From the NCBI GenBank assembly GCA_027306785.1, contig DAHUZB010000028.1, forward strand, positions 62,001-126,000: a stretch of DNA of 64,000 bases, read 5' to 3'. Position numbers and translations under genes: made by a program. How positions within the stretch are numbered: position 1 is the first letter of the stretch; each line of letters opens with the position of its first letter. The notes under the pieces were generated by a model. That model was not told the origin of the DNA, did no database searches, and saw nothing but the letters and a program-made list of their open reading frames with translations. The stretch is from Vulcanimicrobiota bacterium (GTDB taxonomy: Bacteria > Vulcanimicrobiota > Vulcanimicrobiia > Vulcanimicrobiales > Vulcanimicrobiaceae). Below are positions 44,582 through 53,906 of the stretch, piece after piece.

Positions 44582-46435
44582 TTATTTGGCTTCTTTGAAC
44601 TCCGCGTCGATGACGTCTTCGGACGGAGCTCCGCCCGTCTGCGCGCCGACGCCCGCGGTCTCGCCTTCCGGGGCCGCGCCCGCCGCTTCGCCGTTCGGCG
44701 ACGCGGCTTTGTAGAGCAGTTCGGCCATCTTGTAGCTCGCCTGCTGGAGTTTCTCGATTGCCGGTTTGATCTCGGCGATCGTGCCGTTCTCGCTGATGCG
44801 CTTGAGATCGGCGAGCGCGGTTTCGACTTCGCCGCGCGCGGTCGCGTCGAGCTTGTCGCCGACTTCCTTGAGCGATTTTTCGGTCGAGTAGATCAGGCTC
44901 GATGCGCTGTTGCGCACCTCGGCCTCTTCGCGCTTGGCCTTGTCGGCCGCGGCTTGCAGTTCGGCGTCCTTGACCATGCGATCGACTTCGTCTTTGTTGA
45001 GGTTGGTCGACGCGGTGATCGTGATCTGCTGCTCTTTGCCCGTGCCGAGATCTTTGGCACCGACGTTCACGATGCCGTTGGCATCGATGTTGAAGGTGAC
45101 TTCGACCTGCGGAACGCCGCGCGGAGCCGGCGGAATCCCTTCGAGACGGAAGCGTCCGAGCGTCTTGTTATCCTGCGCCATCGGGCGTTCGCCTTGCAGC
45201 ACGTGGATATCGACCGAGGTCTGGCCGTCTTCGGCGGTGGTGAAGACCTGCGACTTCTTGGTCGGGATCGTCGTGTTGCGTTCGATGAGCGTCGTCATGA
45301 CGCCGCCGAGCGTTTCGAGACCGAGCGAGAGCGGGGTCACGTCGAGCAGCACGACGTCGCGCACTTCACCCGCGAGGACGCCCGCTTGAATCGCCGCGCC
45401 GACCGCGACGACTTCGTCGGGGTTGACGGTGAGATTCGGCTCTTTGCCGGTGAGCTTCTTGACGAGTTCCTGAATGACGGGCATGCGGGTCGAACCGCCG
45501 ACCATCACGACCTCGTCGATCTGCGAGACGTCGATCTTCGCGTCGGCGAGCGCGTTCTTGAACGGAGCGATGCAGCGATCGGTGAGATCGGCGGTGAGCT
45601 CCTCGAACTTCGCACGCGTGAGCGTGATGTCGAGATGCTTCGGACCCTCGGCATCCGCCGTGATGAACGGCAGGTTGATCGAGGTTTGCACGACCGCGGA
45701 GAGTTCGATCTTGGCCTTTTCGGCCGCTTCGGTGAGACGCTGCATCGCCTGCTTGTCCTTGCTCAGATCGATGCCTTGCTCTTTGCGGAACTCCGCGACG
45801 AGCCACTCGACGATGCGATGGTCGTAATCGTCGCCGCCGAGGCGCGTGTCGCCGTTGGTCGACTTCACCTCGAAGACGCCGTCGCCGACTTCGAGGATCG
45901 ACACGTCGAACGTGCCGCCGCCGAGGTCCCACACGAGGATCGTCTCGTTGCCCTTTTTATCGAGGCCGTACGCGAGCGCCGCCGCGGTCGGCTCGTTGAT
46001 GATACGCAGCACTTCGAGGCCCGCGATCTTACCCGCATCCTTCGTCGCTTGACGCTGCGCGTCGTTGAAATAGGCGGGCACGGTGATGACCGCTTTGGTC
46101 ACGCGCTCGCCGAGATAGTTGCTCGCGTCGTTGACGAGCTTTTGCAGGACCATCGCGCTGATCTCTTGCGGCGTGTAATCCTTGCCGTCGACCTTGACGC
46201 GATAGTCGCCTTCGCCCATGTGACGCTTGATCGAAGCGATCGTGCGATCGGGATTGGTGATCGCTTGACGCTTCGCGAGCTGTCCCACGAGGCGTTCGCC
46301 GGTCTTCGTGAAGGCGACGACCGACGGGGTCGTGCGCGACCCTTCGGAATTCGGAATGACGACGGGCGAGCTGCCCTCCATCACGGCGACGACCGAGTTG
46401 GTCGTGCCGAGGTCGATACCGACCACTTTTGCCAT
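44582..46435 (-). CDS. dnaK: Hsp70 chaperone DnaK
   Basis: The 617-residue chaperone has the phosphate loops '[16 protein letters not shown]' and '[19 protein letters not shown]', the adenosine motif '[20 protein letters not shown]', and the interdomain linker '[18 protein letters not shown]'. The C-terminus '[12 protein letters not shown]' has the usual EEVD-like bacterial end. GAGGTAAG precedes the ATG by eight bases. No CIRCE (HrcA) inverted repeat is seen upstream, so heat control likely differs. Gene order is dnaK, grpE, dnaJ rather than grpE first, and hrcA is not adjacent. Confidence 0.97.
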   Translation of the reverse strand: MAKVVGIDLGTTNSVVAVMEGSSPVVIPNSEGSRTTPSVVAFTKTGERLVGQLAKRQAITNPDRTIASIKRHMGEGDYRVKVDGKDYTPQEISAMVLQKLVNDASNYLGERVTKAVITVPAYFNDAQRQATKDAGKIAGLEVLRIINEPTAAALAYGLDKKGNETILVWDLGGGTFDVSILEVGDGVFEVKSTNGDTRLGGDDYDHRIVEWLVAEFRKEQGIDLSKDKQAMQRLTEAAEKAKIELSAVVQTSINLPFITADAEGPKHLDITLTRAKFEELTADLTDRCIAPFKNALADAKIDVSQIDEVVMVGGSTRMPVIQELVKKLTGKEPNLTVNPDEVVAVGAAIQAGVLAGEVRDVVLLDVTPLSLGLETLGGVMTTLIERNTTIPTKKSQVFTTAEDGQTSVDIHVLQGERPMAQDNKTLGRFRLEGIPPAPRGVPQVEVTFNIDANGIVNVGAKDLGTGKEQQITITASTNLNKDEVDRMVKDAELQAAADKAKREEAEVRNSASSLIYSTEKSLKEVGDKLDATARGEVETALADLKRISENGTIAEIKPAIEKLQQASYKMAELLYKAASPNGEAAGAAPEGETAGVGAQTGGAPSEDVIDAEFKEAK

Positions 46436-46761
46436 TAGATTGTCTTACCTCATCTGTGATCTATGCGAACGTTCCCGGACCAGCTATTCCCGTTTGTCGC
46501 CGCAGTCGAGCCGATGCGTCCGCGCCCTTGAGGTGGGGGCGAGGCCGCGAAGGTCCGGCGATGCAGGCGGGGCGGGATGCGCCTTGCCGCTTACGGACTC
46601 GTTCGCACGAGTGTTACCCGACGATCATACACGACCGGACGGGCATTTGTTTCTTCCCTAGTCGCACGAGGCGACCGTGGTTCCACGGTCCCAATGACAA
46701 AGAGCCGGCATGAAAGGTTGCACCTTTCATGCCGGCTCTCGAGCCGCTCGGGGGAGGCGAT
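46436..46761 (-). other. Noncoding region between htrA and dnaK
   Basis: This 326-bp gap contains no convincing gene. It holds the dnaK leader, a small perfect hairpin gaccgtgg/ccacggtc (46673-46680, 46683-46690) and the long htrA terminator (46701-46739). A CIRCE element, a sigma-32 box and a tRNA were looked for and not seen. Confidence 0.7.
46701..46739 (-). terminator. Terminator of htrA
   Basis: AGAGCCGGCATGAAAGG (46701-46717) pairs perfectly with 46723-46739 over 17 bp, with a 5-nt loop. The stem is the longest perfect one in the window, but a T tract is not obvious. It lies 22 bp after the htrA stop, and a second small hairpin follows at 46673-46690. Confidence 0.8.
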
Positions 46762-47976
46762 CTACGGCTGCTGTTGTTGCTGTTGCGGGGGAACCTGCTG
46801 GGCGGCCGGACGCTCCTCGAGCGTGACCGCGATGAACTTCTTGACGCCTTGCGACCAGACGTTCAGATGCAGGGTGTCGCCCGGCTTCTTGGAGGCGATG
46901 TACTTGCGCAGGTCCGCGGCCGTTTTGAACACCTTGCCGTCCGCCTGGAGGATCACGTCGCCCGGTTCGAGGCCCGCTTTATCCGCGGGGGTGCCCGGAA
47001 TGACTTCGACGACGGCGATACCCTGCGTGCCGGAGTACCCGATCTGATTGCGCAGGCCGCGCGAGAGATCGGCCGGAGCAAAGCCCGCGAAGGCGGTGTC
47101 GGTGCCCTGGTGCACGCCCGGATGCGCGAGGAGCTCGGGGATCACCCGCTTGACGGTGTTCGAGGGAATCGCAAAGCCGATGCCCTGCGCCGCTTCGTTC
47201 GTGAGCTGGTTGACGCCGATGACCTGGCCGTCGATGTCGATCAGCGGACCGCCGGAGTTGCCGGGGTTGATCGGCGCCGAGGTCTGCAGCAGGCCCTTGA
47301 AGTTGTAGTCGAGGTTGCCTTCCTGCACCTGTTCGTCGCGCTGGAAGGCGGAGACCACGCCGAGCGTCACCGTCTGCTTGAGCTCGTAGGGTTCGCCGAT
47401 CGCGATCGCCCATTGACCCTGCTCGAGCTTATCGGAGTCCGCGAGCTGCAGCGGCGGCGGGAGCTTCTTGTAGTTATCGACCTTGATCACGGCGAGGTCC
47501 TGACCGAGGCTCATCGAGACGACGTGCGCGGGCACGCGGTCGCCGTTCGGGAAGACCACGGTGAGGTTCGAGATCTTGCCGCCGGTCGGCGGTCGCACCA
47601 CGTGGGCGTTGGTGACGATGTCGCCCTTGGTGTCGTAGATGAACCCGGAGCCGGATGCCCGGCCCTGGTAGCGGCGGACGATGCCGGGACCCTGCTGGCC
47701 GAAGAACTGCTGCAGGAACGGATCGACCGGGACGACCTGCTGGCCGTTGATCGTCTCGGTGATCGCGACCACCGAGGCCTTGGTGCGCTTGACGGCGCTG
47801 ACGATTCGGTCCTGATCGCTCACGCCCGTGAGCGGAGCAGCAGCGACGGCCGGCGGCGTATGATTCGGCCCGGCTACGTTCGAGAAGTGTGTGCTCGCGT
47901 AGAGCATCATGACAAAGCTGCCGAGGATGGCCCCCACCAATCCGACGATGAGGGTGGGCATGACGCGGTTCTTCAC
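46762..47976 (-). CDS. HtrA/DegS-type membrane-anchored serine protease
   Basis: The 404-residue protein has an N-terminal anchor (residues 8-27, 'TLIVGLVGAILGSFVMMLYA'), a trypsin-like domain and one PDZ domain. The triad is His125 ('TNAHVV'), Asp160 ('LGQDLAVIKVD') and Ser241 ('INPGNSGGPLIDI'). The PDZ part starts near 'GIAVVEVIPGTPADKAGLEP'. The end is Gln-rich ('AAQQVPPQQQQQQP'). It degrades or senses misfolded envelope proteins. The start is a GTG at 47976 with AGGAG a few bases before, or ATG 47961. It is followed by its terminator and then the dnaK leader. Confidence 0.94.
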   Translation of the reverse strand: MKNRVMPTLIVGLVGAILGSFVMMLYASTHFSNVAGPNHTPPAVAAAPLTGVSDQDRIVSAVKRTKASVVAITETINGQQVVPVDPFLQQFFGQQGPGIVRRYQGRASGSGFIYDTKGDIVTNAHVVRPPTGGKISNLTVVFPNGDRVPAHVVSMSLGQDLAVIKVDNYKKLPPPLQLADSDKLEQGQWAIAIGEPYELKQTVTLGVVSAFQRDEQVQEGNLDYNFKGLLQTSAPINPGNSGGPLIDIDGQVIGVNQLTNEAAQGIGFAIPSNTVKRVIPELLAHPGVHQGTDTAFAGFAPADLSRGLRNQIGYSGTQGIAVVEVIPGTPADKAGLEPGDVILQADGKVFKTAADLRKYIASKKPGDTLHLNVWSQGVKKFIAVTLEERPAAQQVPPQQQQQQP

Positions 47977-48075
47977 GGTTCTCCTGAATTCAGCGTACGA
48001 AAAGAGTGCGGGATCGGGTATTCTTGGTTGTCCGTACCCACCCCGGCACCCCGCTGTTGCACAGGAGTTCCCCAG

Positions 48076-48798
48076 CTAACCGGTCGGACTGGTGCTCGGC
48101 TGCTCGTCGGCGACGATCAGTCCGTCGCGTAGGCGGATGATGCGCCGCGCCTGGCGGGCCACGTCTTCATCGTGGGTGACCATGATGATCGTGCGCCCTT
48201 GGTCGTGGAGCTTGTCGAAGAGCGCCATGATGTCGGCGCTGGTCTTGGTGTCCAGATTGCCGGTCGGTTCGTCGGCGAGCAGCACCGCGGGATCGTTGAT
48301 CAGCGCGCGCGCGATCGCGACGCGCTGCTGCTGGCCGCCGGAGAGTTCGTTGGGTTTATGCTTCGCGCGGTCCGAGAGGCCGACTTCGTCGAGCGCCGCG
48401 AGCGCGCGTCGCTCGCGCTCGCGCACACCGATCCCCGCGTAGAAGAGCGGCAGCGAGACGTTCTTGATCGCGTCGGTACGGGCGAGCAGGTTGAAGCCCT
48501 GGAAGATGAAGCCCAGCTTGCGCAGGCGGATCGCGGCGAGTGCGTTGTCGTCGAGGTTCGACACGTCCTCGCCGTCGAGGTGATAGGTACCGCTCGTCGC
48601 GCGATCGAGACAGCCGATGATGTTCATCATCGTCGACTTGCCCGATCCCGACGGACCCATGATCGCCACGTACTCGCCGTGGCGCACGAGCAGATCGATG
48701 CCGTGCAGCACCGGCACCTCGAGCGAGCCGTTCTTGTAGGTCTTGGTGACGCGATCGAAGCGGATCGCGGCTTGCGATGACGTCGAGCCGTTATTCAT
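48076..48798 (-). CDS. MacB-like ABC transporter ATPase
   Basis: From the ATG at 48798 the protein has 240 residues. Motifs: Walker A 'GPSGSGKSTMMNIIGCLD', Q-loop 'LGFIFQGFNLLARTDAIKNV', signature 'LSGGQQQRVAIARALIN', Walker B 'VLLADEPTGNLDTKTS' and 'VTHDEDVARQARRIIRLRDG'. These are the LolD/MacB/FtsE pattern, which powers mechanotransmission rather than transport through the membrane. The start overlaps the upstream permease stop by 8 nt. It is the last gene of the efflux operon. Confidence 0.93.
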   Translation of the reverse strand: MNNGSTSSQAAIRFDRVTKTYKNGSLEVPVLHGIDLLVRHGEYVAIMGPSGSGKSTMMNIIGCLDRATSGTYHLDGEDVSNLDDNALAAIRLRKLGFIFQGFNLLARTDAIKNVSLPLFYAGIGVRERERRALAALDEVGLSDRAKHKPNELSGGQQQRVAIARALINDPAVLLADEPTGNLDTKTSADIMALFDKLHDQGRTIIMVTHDEDVARQARRIIRLRDGLIVADEQPSTSPTG

Positions 48799-49990
48799 AG
48801 CGGAGAGCCTCAATGGGGTCGAGACGAGCGGCGCGGTAGGCCGGATAGGTACCGAACGCGAGCGTGACGATCACGGCGAAGCTCGCGGCGATCGCGATCG
48901 CTTGGGCAAACGGAATACCGACCGTCGTGCCGGTGAGCCGTACGATGAAGGCGCTGTTGACGAAGCCGCCGATCCCGAGGCCGATCACCAGGCCGATCAG
49001 GCAGCCGAAGCTGCATAAGAGCAGCGCCTCGATGAAAAATTGCCAGAGAATCTGCGCACGGCGCGCGCCGATCGCTTTGCGCACGCCGATCTCGCGGGTG
49101 CGTTCGGCGACCGAGACCAGCATGATGTTCATGATACCGATGCCGGCGACGAGCAGCGAGACCGCGCCGATCAGTCCGACCACGATCGTGATCGCGTTGA
49201 AGATGCCGTTGATCGAACCGGTGATCTTCGATTTGTCGAACGTTTGGTAGGCGAGCCCCTGCGCGCCGCCGCGCATCTCGCGCAGCTTCTTGATGACGGC
49301 GAGTTCGAGATCGGGAATCTGCGAGGCGTTGCCGGTCACGAAGCGCGCGGCGTAGATCGTGTTCCCGTGCACGTAGTTGCGCACGTAGGTCGACCACGGA
49401 ATCGAGATGCCGCCGCCGCCGAAGTTGGCGTTCAGAAAGCCCTGCTTCGGTTTGGTGAGCACGCCGATGATCAGATAGCGGTGCGAACCGACGTAGATAC
49501 TCTGCCCGACCGGGTTGCCGCCCTTGGGAAAGAGGCGTGTGTAGGCGTCGTACGGCAGCACGCACACGTCGGTCGCGAGGTTCACGTCGTCGGTATCGAT
49601 GATGCGCCCGTACAGCGGGGGAAGGTTGTTGAACGGGATCGCGCCTTCGGCGCCGATGCTTTCGCGCGCCAGATTGTGTCCGGCGCGAACGATGTCCTGA
49701 AATTGGCCGATCGGCAGCGCGTCGACGATGCCGGGGATCTGCCGCAACGCGGGAAGATCGCTCAGGCGAATCGCCGCCTGACGCACGTTGCGCTGCGTCG
49801 CGTTGGGAAAGATGATGAACGTATTGTCGGCAAAGTTGCCGAGCGCGCCGTTGACGGCGCCCGCCATGCTGTTGCCGAGCACTTGAATCGCGACGACTGC
49901 GCCGACGCCGATGATGAGACCGAGCGTGGTGAGCAGCGAGCGCACGCGGTTGGCGAGCAGCACGCGCCAGGCTTCTTCGAGGTAGATCAC
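48791..49990 (-). CDS. MacB-like ABC permease (second copy)
   Basis: The 399-residue protein has an N-terminal helix ('NRVRSLLTTLGLIIGVGAVV'), a large periplasmic MacB_PCD-type domain and three C-terminal helices. The sequence 'GIGIMNIMLVSVAERTREIG' followed by 'VRKAIGARRAQILWQFFIEA' is the FtsX/MacB hallmark. The end is 'YPAYRAARLDPIEALRYE'. It overlaps the first permease by 4 nt and the ATPase by 8 nt. Usual MacB pumps use one fused protein as a homodimer. Here the permease genes are separate and clearly different, so a heterodimer is likely. Confidence 0.9.
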   Translation of the reverse strand: MIYLEEAWRVLLANRVRSLLTTLGLIIGVGAVVAIQVLGNSMAGAVNGALGNFADNTFIIFPNATQRNVRQAAIRLSDLPALRQIPGIVDALPIGQFQDIVRAGHNLARESIGAEGAIPFNNLPPLYGRIIDTDDVNLATDVCVLPYDAYTRLFPKGGNPVGQSIYVGSHRYLIIGVLTKPKQGFLNANFGGGGISIPWSTYVRNYVHGNTIYAARFVTGNASQIPDLELAVIKKLREMRGGAQGLAYQTFDKSKITGSINGIFNAITIVVGLIGAVSLLVAGIGIMNIMLVSVAERTREIGVRKAIGARRAQILWQFFIEALLLCSFGCLIGLVIGLGIGGFVNSAFIVRLTGTTVGIPFAQAIAIAASFAVIVTLAFGTYPAYRAARLDPIEALRYE

Positions 49991-51186
49991 GAGCGCAGCG
50001 CCTCGATCGGGTCCATCGCCGCCGCGCGCATCGCCGGGTAGGAACCGAAGACGGTGCCGACCAGCAGCGAAAAAGCGAGCGCGATGCTGACGATGAGCAG
50101 GTAGGGAATGAGCAGCGTGCCGAGCTGTTTGCTCAGCAGGCTCGCCGCGCCGACGGTGGCGAGGATGCCGAAGAGCATGCCGGTCAGGCCGCCGCCGAGC
50201 GAGAGCAGCACCGCTTCGATCAAAAACTGCGCGATGATGTCGCGGCGGTTTGCGCCGATCGATTTGCGGATGCCGATCTCGCGGGTTCGCTCGGTGACCG
50301 AGACCAGCATGATGTTCATGATGCCGATTCCGGCGACGACGAGCGCGACGCCGCCGATCGCGGAGAGTCCGGTGCCGATGATGCCGAGCACGTTCGTAAA
50401 GGCCTGCAGCTGCGCGGCTCCGTTCTGCACGTTGTACTGCGCGCGCTCGCCGTGAATGTGCTTGAGCACCTTAACCGTCGACTTGCCGACGGCTTCGTCG
50501 GCGAGCGGATCGGTCGGGAAGACCAGCAGAAAGTCCGGCGGCTGCTTGAAGGCGAGCAGATCGTGATAGGTGGTATAGGGAACGAGCACGGTCGAGCTGC
50601 CCGCGAGACTATTGAAGAGCGAGCCGCTGATGTCGCCGTAGACGCCCACGACTTTGAAGCGAATGCCGTTGATGCGCAGCTCCCGGCCGAGCGCGGGGGC
50701 GTCGCCGAAGAACTTCTTCGCGAGGTCGTGCGTGATCACGACGACGCGCTGCGCCCCCTCGACCTCGTCGACCGTGAACTTGTGGCCCTCGGCCATCGTC
50801 AAACCGTCGGCGTGATAGCTGCCGTCCTGCGTCGCGTTCACGTGCTCGGTGATCGCTCCCGCGCTTACCTTCACCGAGGTGTTCCACTGCGGCGTCACCG
50901 CGCGCGCGCGATCTCCGAGCGCGTCGCGCACCGCGGCGATGTCGCGATAGTGGATTTGCGCGATGCTCGGGTAGAGCTGCGAGGGATCGGCGAAGATGAC
51001 CGCCGGCTGCTGACCGAACGATGCGAAACTCGCGGCGATCCCGCTCGTCGCCGCCTTGCTGATGCCGAAGACCGTGATAATCGACGCACTGCCGATGATC
51101 ATGCCGAGCATCGTGAGCGCCGAGCGCACGCGGTTGCGCCAGAGCGAGGCGAGCGCCTCTTCGAAGTAGGCGAAGAAGCGCGTCAC
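49987..51186 (-). CDS. MacB-like ABC permease (first copy)
   Basis: The 399-residue protein has the same layout as its neighbour: 'NRVRSALTMLGMIIGSASII' at the start, then a periplasmic domain. The hallmark 'GIGIMNIMLVSVTERTREIG' plus 'IRKSIGANRRDIIAQFLIEA' is close to the C-terminus, which ends 'GSYPAMRAAAMDPIEALRS'. The two permeases share this core but differ in the periplasmic part. The GTG start at 51186 forms a GTGA overlap with the adaptor gene. Confidence 0.9.
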   Translation of the reverse strand: MTRFFAYFEEALASLWRNRVRSALTMLGMIIGSASIITVFGISKAATSGIAASFASFGQQPAVIFADPSQLYPSIAQIHYRDIAAVRDALGDRARAVTPQWNTSVKVSAGAITEHVNATQDGSYHADGLTMAEGHKFTVDEVEGAQRVVVITHDLAKKFFGDAPALGRELRINGIRFKVVGVYGDISGSLFNSLAGSSTVLVPYTTYHDLLAFKQPPDFLLVFPTDPLADEAVGKSTVKVLKHIHGERAQYNVQNGAAQLQAFTNVLGIIGTGLSAIGGVALVVAGIGIMNIMLVSVTERTREIGIRKSIGANRRDIIAQFLIEAVLLSLGGGLTGMLFGILATVGAASLLSKQLGTLLIPYLLIVSIALAFSLLVGTVFGSYPAMRAAAMDPIEALRS

Positions 51187-52484
51187 GGCGACGATGACGG
51201 CGAAGGACTCGTCGTCGGCAACGGTTTCACGGCGGTGCCGTCGGTGAGGTCGAGCGTCTTTTGCGTGACGATCTCGTCGCCCGCCGCGAGCCCCGATTTT
51301 ACGAGGGTCGTCGAATCGCCGGCGCGTCCGAGCGTCACGAGCGTCTTCTTCGCGATGCCGCCCTTCACGACGTAGACGTAGGATTTGCCCTTTTCGGTGA
51401 CGATCGCGTCGTTCGGTACGGCGAGCGCATGCGGGATCTCGGTCGTCAGAATGTCGACGTCGGCCGTCATGCCGTCGCGTAGATATGACGGTGAATCGTC
51501 CAGCACGATCGTGGTGAGCACCTGCATCGCGGTGCTCGACGCGTCGGTCGATTTCTGCGCGACCGGCGAGATCGCGGTCACGTGGCCGCGCAGCGTCTTG
51601 CCGGGGAAATCCTGACCCGTCACGTTCACGCGCTGACCGACGTGCACGTTGATGATGTCCTGCTCGTCGACTTGCGCTTTCACGATGAAGCGCTCGCTCG
51701 AGGCGATCGTGAAGAGGGCCTGACCCGCGCTGACGGCGTCGCCCGGCTGCAGCGAGCGCAGCGGATTGTTCGTCTCCGCGGCGACGGTTTGGATCACGCC
51801 GTCGAACGGGGCCGTGATACGGAGATACGCCACCTGCTCCTGATTCTGGGCATTGACGATCTTGGCTTTTTCGGCGGCCGCCTTGGCCGCTTGCACGCTG
51901 TCCTGACCGTATCCGGTCACCGCACCGAGCTTCAACTGCTCGACCGCCTGGTCGTAGGCGACCTGCGCCTGTACGAGCTTGGCCTTGTCGGCATCGACTT
52001 GATTGCGGGCGATCGCCTTCTGCTTGAGCAGCGCGACATCGGCATCGTAGACGCGGCGCGCCTCGTCGAGGTTGCTCTTCTGCGTCGCGACCGCGGCTTG
52101 ATAGGTTACGCGCGCGTTGCGCTCGTTGATGCGCGCGGTGGCGACGTTTGCAACCGAGTTGCCGTAGTCGGCTTGCGAGCCTTCCGCGGTATAGCTAAGC
52201 GTGGGATTGGTCAGCGTCGCGAGCAGTTCGCCGCGCGTCACGTGCGCGCCGGCTTTGACGAAGATCTGATCGAGGTTGCCGCCGACGAGCGCGGGGATCG
52301 TCGCGGTCTGCGGATGCATGATCGTGCCCTGCTCGGGCAGTTTGACCGTGAAGTCGGTGTAAGAGAGGCGCGCGGTCTTGACGGGGAGCGCGGGTTTGTC
52401 TCGATGCGAGGCGAGCACGGCGACGACGACGACCGCAACCAAAGCGGCGACGACGATCAGAGCGTTACGAGTACGGGCGTTCAT
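51183..52484 (-). CDS. Periplasmic adaptor (HlyD/MacA type)
   Basis: The 433-residue membrane fusion protein has a signal anchor (residues about 8-27, 'ALIVVAALVAVVVVAVLASH'). A biotinyl-lipoyl-like half-domain 'GGNLDQIFVKAGAHVTRGEL' follows, then a long helical hairpin rich in Ala, Gln and Lys (residues about 110-210). The second half-domain is 'LRITAPFDGVIQTVAAETNN', and beta-barrel strands follow. It bridges the inner permease pair and TolC. The Ser/Pro-rich end ('TTSPSPSSSP') is unusual. It overlaps the first permease by GTGA and begins 9 nt after the TolC-like gene. Confidence 0.92.
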   Translation of the reverse strand: MNARTRNALIVVAALVAVVVVAVLASHRDKPALPVKTARLSYTDFTVKLPEQGTIMHPQTATIPALVGGNLDQIFVKAGAHVTRGELLATLTNPTLSYTAEGSQADYGNSVANVATARINERNARVTYQAAVATQKSNLDEARRVYDADVALLKQKAIARNQVDADKAKLVQAQVAYDQAVEQLKLGAVTGYGQDSVQAAKAAAEKAKIVNAQNQEQVAYLRITAPFDGVIQTVAAETNNPLRSLQPGDAVSAGQALFTIASSERFIVKAQVDEQDIINVHVGQRVNVTGQDFPGKTLRGHVTAISPVAQKSTDASSTAMQVLTTIVLDDSPSYLRDGMTADVDILTTEIPHALAVPNDAIVTEKGKSYVYVVKGGIAKKTLVTLGRAGDSTTLVKSGLAAGDEIVTQKTLDLTDGTAVKPLPTTSPSPSSSP

Positions 52485-52493
52485 GGATCGCGG

Positions 52494-53897
52494 TCATTCC
52501 TTCCGTGCGTTCGCGGCGGTGAGATCGGCGACGGCGCGTTTGGCGTCGTAGATGCCGAGGGAGACGCGTAGCTTGACGACCGCGTCGACGTACGCGACGC
52601 GCGCGGCGACGAAGTCGTACTGCGCGGAGACGGATTGTGATTGGGTCTGGATCACGTCCGAGAGCGCGATCAGCCCGTGTTGATACTGCAGTTGCGCGAC
52701 GCGCGCGGACTCGGCTCCCAAGCGCGCTTCGTCGCGCGCGTAGGAAAGTTGCGCGAGCGCCGTCTGCGCGGCGCGGTAGCTTTGGCGAACGTCGAGTTCG
52801 GCCTGCGACTTCGCCTGCGCGAGCGCGGCCTCGGCCGAGGCGAGTTGCGCGTCGTCGTTCGCGCGCTCGGTCCGCCGTTGGCCGTAGTCCACCAACGGGA
52901 GCTGGAACGTCGTCGTGGCGTTGATCGTCCAGAATCCGGGATTGCCGCGCGGCAGCAGGACCGGATGGCCGTTGACGACCTTGCTCGTCGAGGGAATATT
53001 CGTCGCGCTGAACTGGTTGCCGAAGGCGGCGCCGACCTGCACCGACGGGAAGAGCTCGCGATCGTAGCCCTTGCGGGTGTAGCGTGCGGCGAGCAGCGAC
53101 TCGTTCGCGGCTTTCACGTCGCTGCGGTTCGCGAGCGCGATCGCTTCGAGGCGGTCGATGCTCCCTTGAGGCAGCGGCGGCTGGGCGATGTCGTCGGCAA
53201 AAACGAAGCGCTGATCGAGCGATGCGCCGATCGTCTGCGCGAGGCTCTCGGTCGCGTCGGCGACGTCGGCGCGGGCGCCGACGAGGACCGACGCGCTCTT
53301 GGCCTGTGCGACCTGCGCTTTGAGGACGTCGACGCCGGCGACGACGCCCGCGTGCTCCTTGGCTTTCGCGTCGTTGACGAGTGCGTTTTGATAGTTCAAA
53401 TCGGCTTCGTCGACGACGACGTTCGCACGCTTCTGCACGACGGTGTAGTAGGCGTTGGTAACGGTGGTCGCGAGTTGATCCTCGGTGCTTGCGAGATCGT
53501 GCTCCGCTTGCGCGGCGCTCGCCCGTGCGGCGGCGAGCTGGATGAACGCGAGGCCGCCCGACGAGATGTTGAGGTTCGCGCCGATCTGCGCGGTGTTCTG
53601 ACTGAACTGCTGCGAGATTTGAGCGCCGTTGAGGATTGCGTAGGCGCCGCCGTAGTTGGCATTCTTCTGCAGTTGACTCTGGGCGAGCGCGTTGACGGTG
53701 GGAAACGCGTTTCCGCGCGCTTGTGCGAGCGCATGCTCGGCCTGCGTGACGGCGGCGTACTTCTGCGCGATCGTCGGGCTGTGATCGAGCGCGTAGGACA
53801 CCGCGTCGGCGAGCGTCATCGGCTGCGCGACCGCGTGAATCGGGAGCGCGGCCGCCGACGCGAAGAGCGCGGCGGCCGCGAAACGGAGCACGGACAT
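52494..53897 (-). CDS. TolC-like outer-membrane efflux protein
   Basis: The 467-residue protein has a signal peptide (about residues 1-24, 'AAALPIHAVA') and two long helical outer-membrane efflux domains ('LADAVSYALDHSPTIAQKYA', 'AEHALAQARGNAFPTVNALA', 'LAQAKSQAELDVRQSYRAAQ'). The second half repeats the first, as in TolC. It supplies the outer-membrane channel for the MacAB-like pump and could also serve the lone RND pump at 15645. The start is 9 nt after the YIP1-family gene's stop. Confidence 0.92.
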   Translation of the reverse strand: MSVLRFAAAALFASAAALPIHAVAQPMTLADAVSYALDHSPTIAQKYAAVTQAEHALAQARGNAFPTVNALAQSQLQKNANYGGAYAILNGAQISQQFSQNTAQIGANLNISSGGLAFIQLAAARASAAQAEHDLASTEDQLATTVTNAYYTVVQKRANVVVDEADLNYQNALVNDAKAKEHAGVVAGVDVLKAQVAQAKSASVLVGARADVADATESLAQTIGASLDQRFVFADDIAQPPLPQGSIDRLEAIALANRSDVKAANESLLAARYTRKGYDRELFPSVQVGAAFGNQFSATNIPSTSKVVNGHPVLLPRGNPGFWTINATTTFQLPLVDYGQRRTERANDDAQLASAEAALAQAKSQAELDVRQSYRAAQTALAQLSYARDEARLGAESARVAQLQYQHGLIALSDVIQTQSQSVSAQYDFVAARVAYVDAVVKLRVSLGIYDAKRAVADLTAANARKE

Positions 53898-53906
53898 CGG
53901 CAGCGT

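Noticed and set aside
46436-46700. CIRCE or sigma-32 element upstream of dnaK
   Set aside because: No TTAGCACTC-type inverted repeat or CCCCAT-type box was found in either orientation.
46429-46713. Small plus-strand frame in the dnaK leader
   Set aside because: It has no ribosome site, no recognisable sequence, and lies across the dnaK leader and a hairpin.
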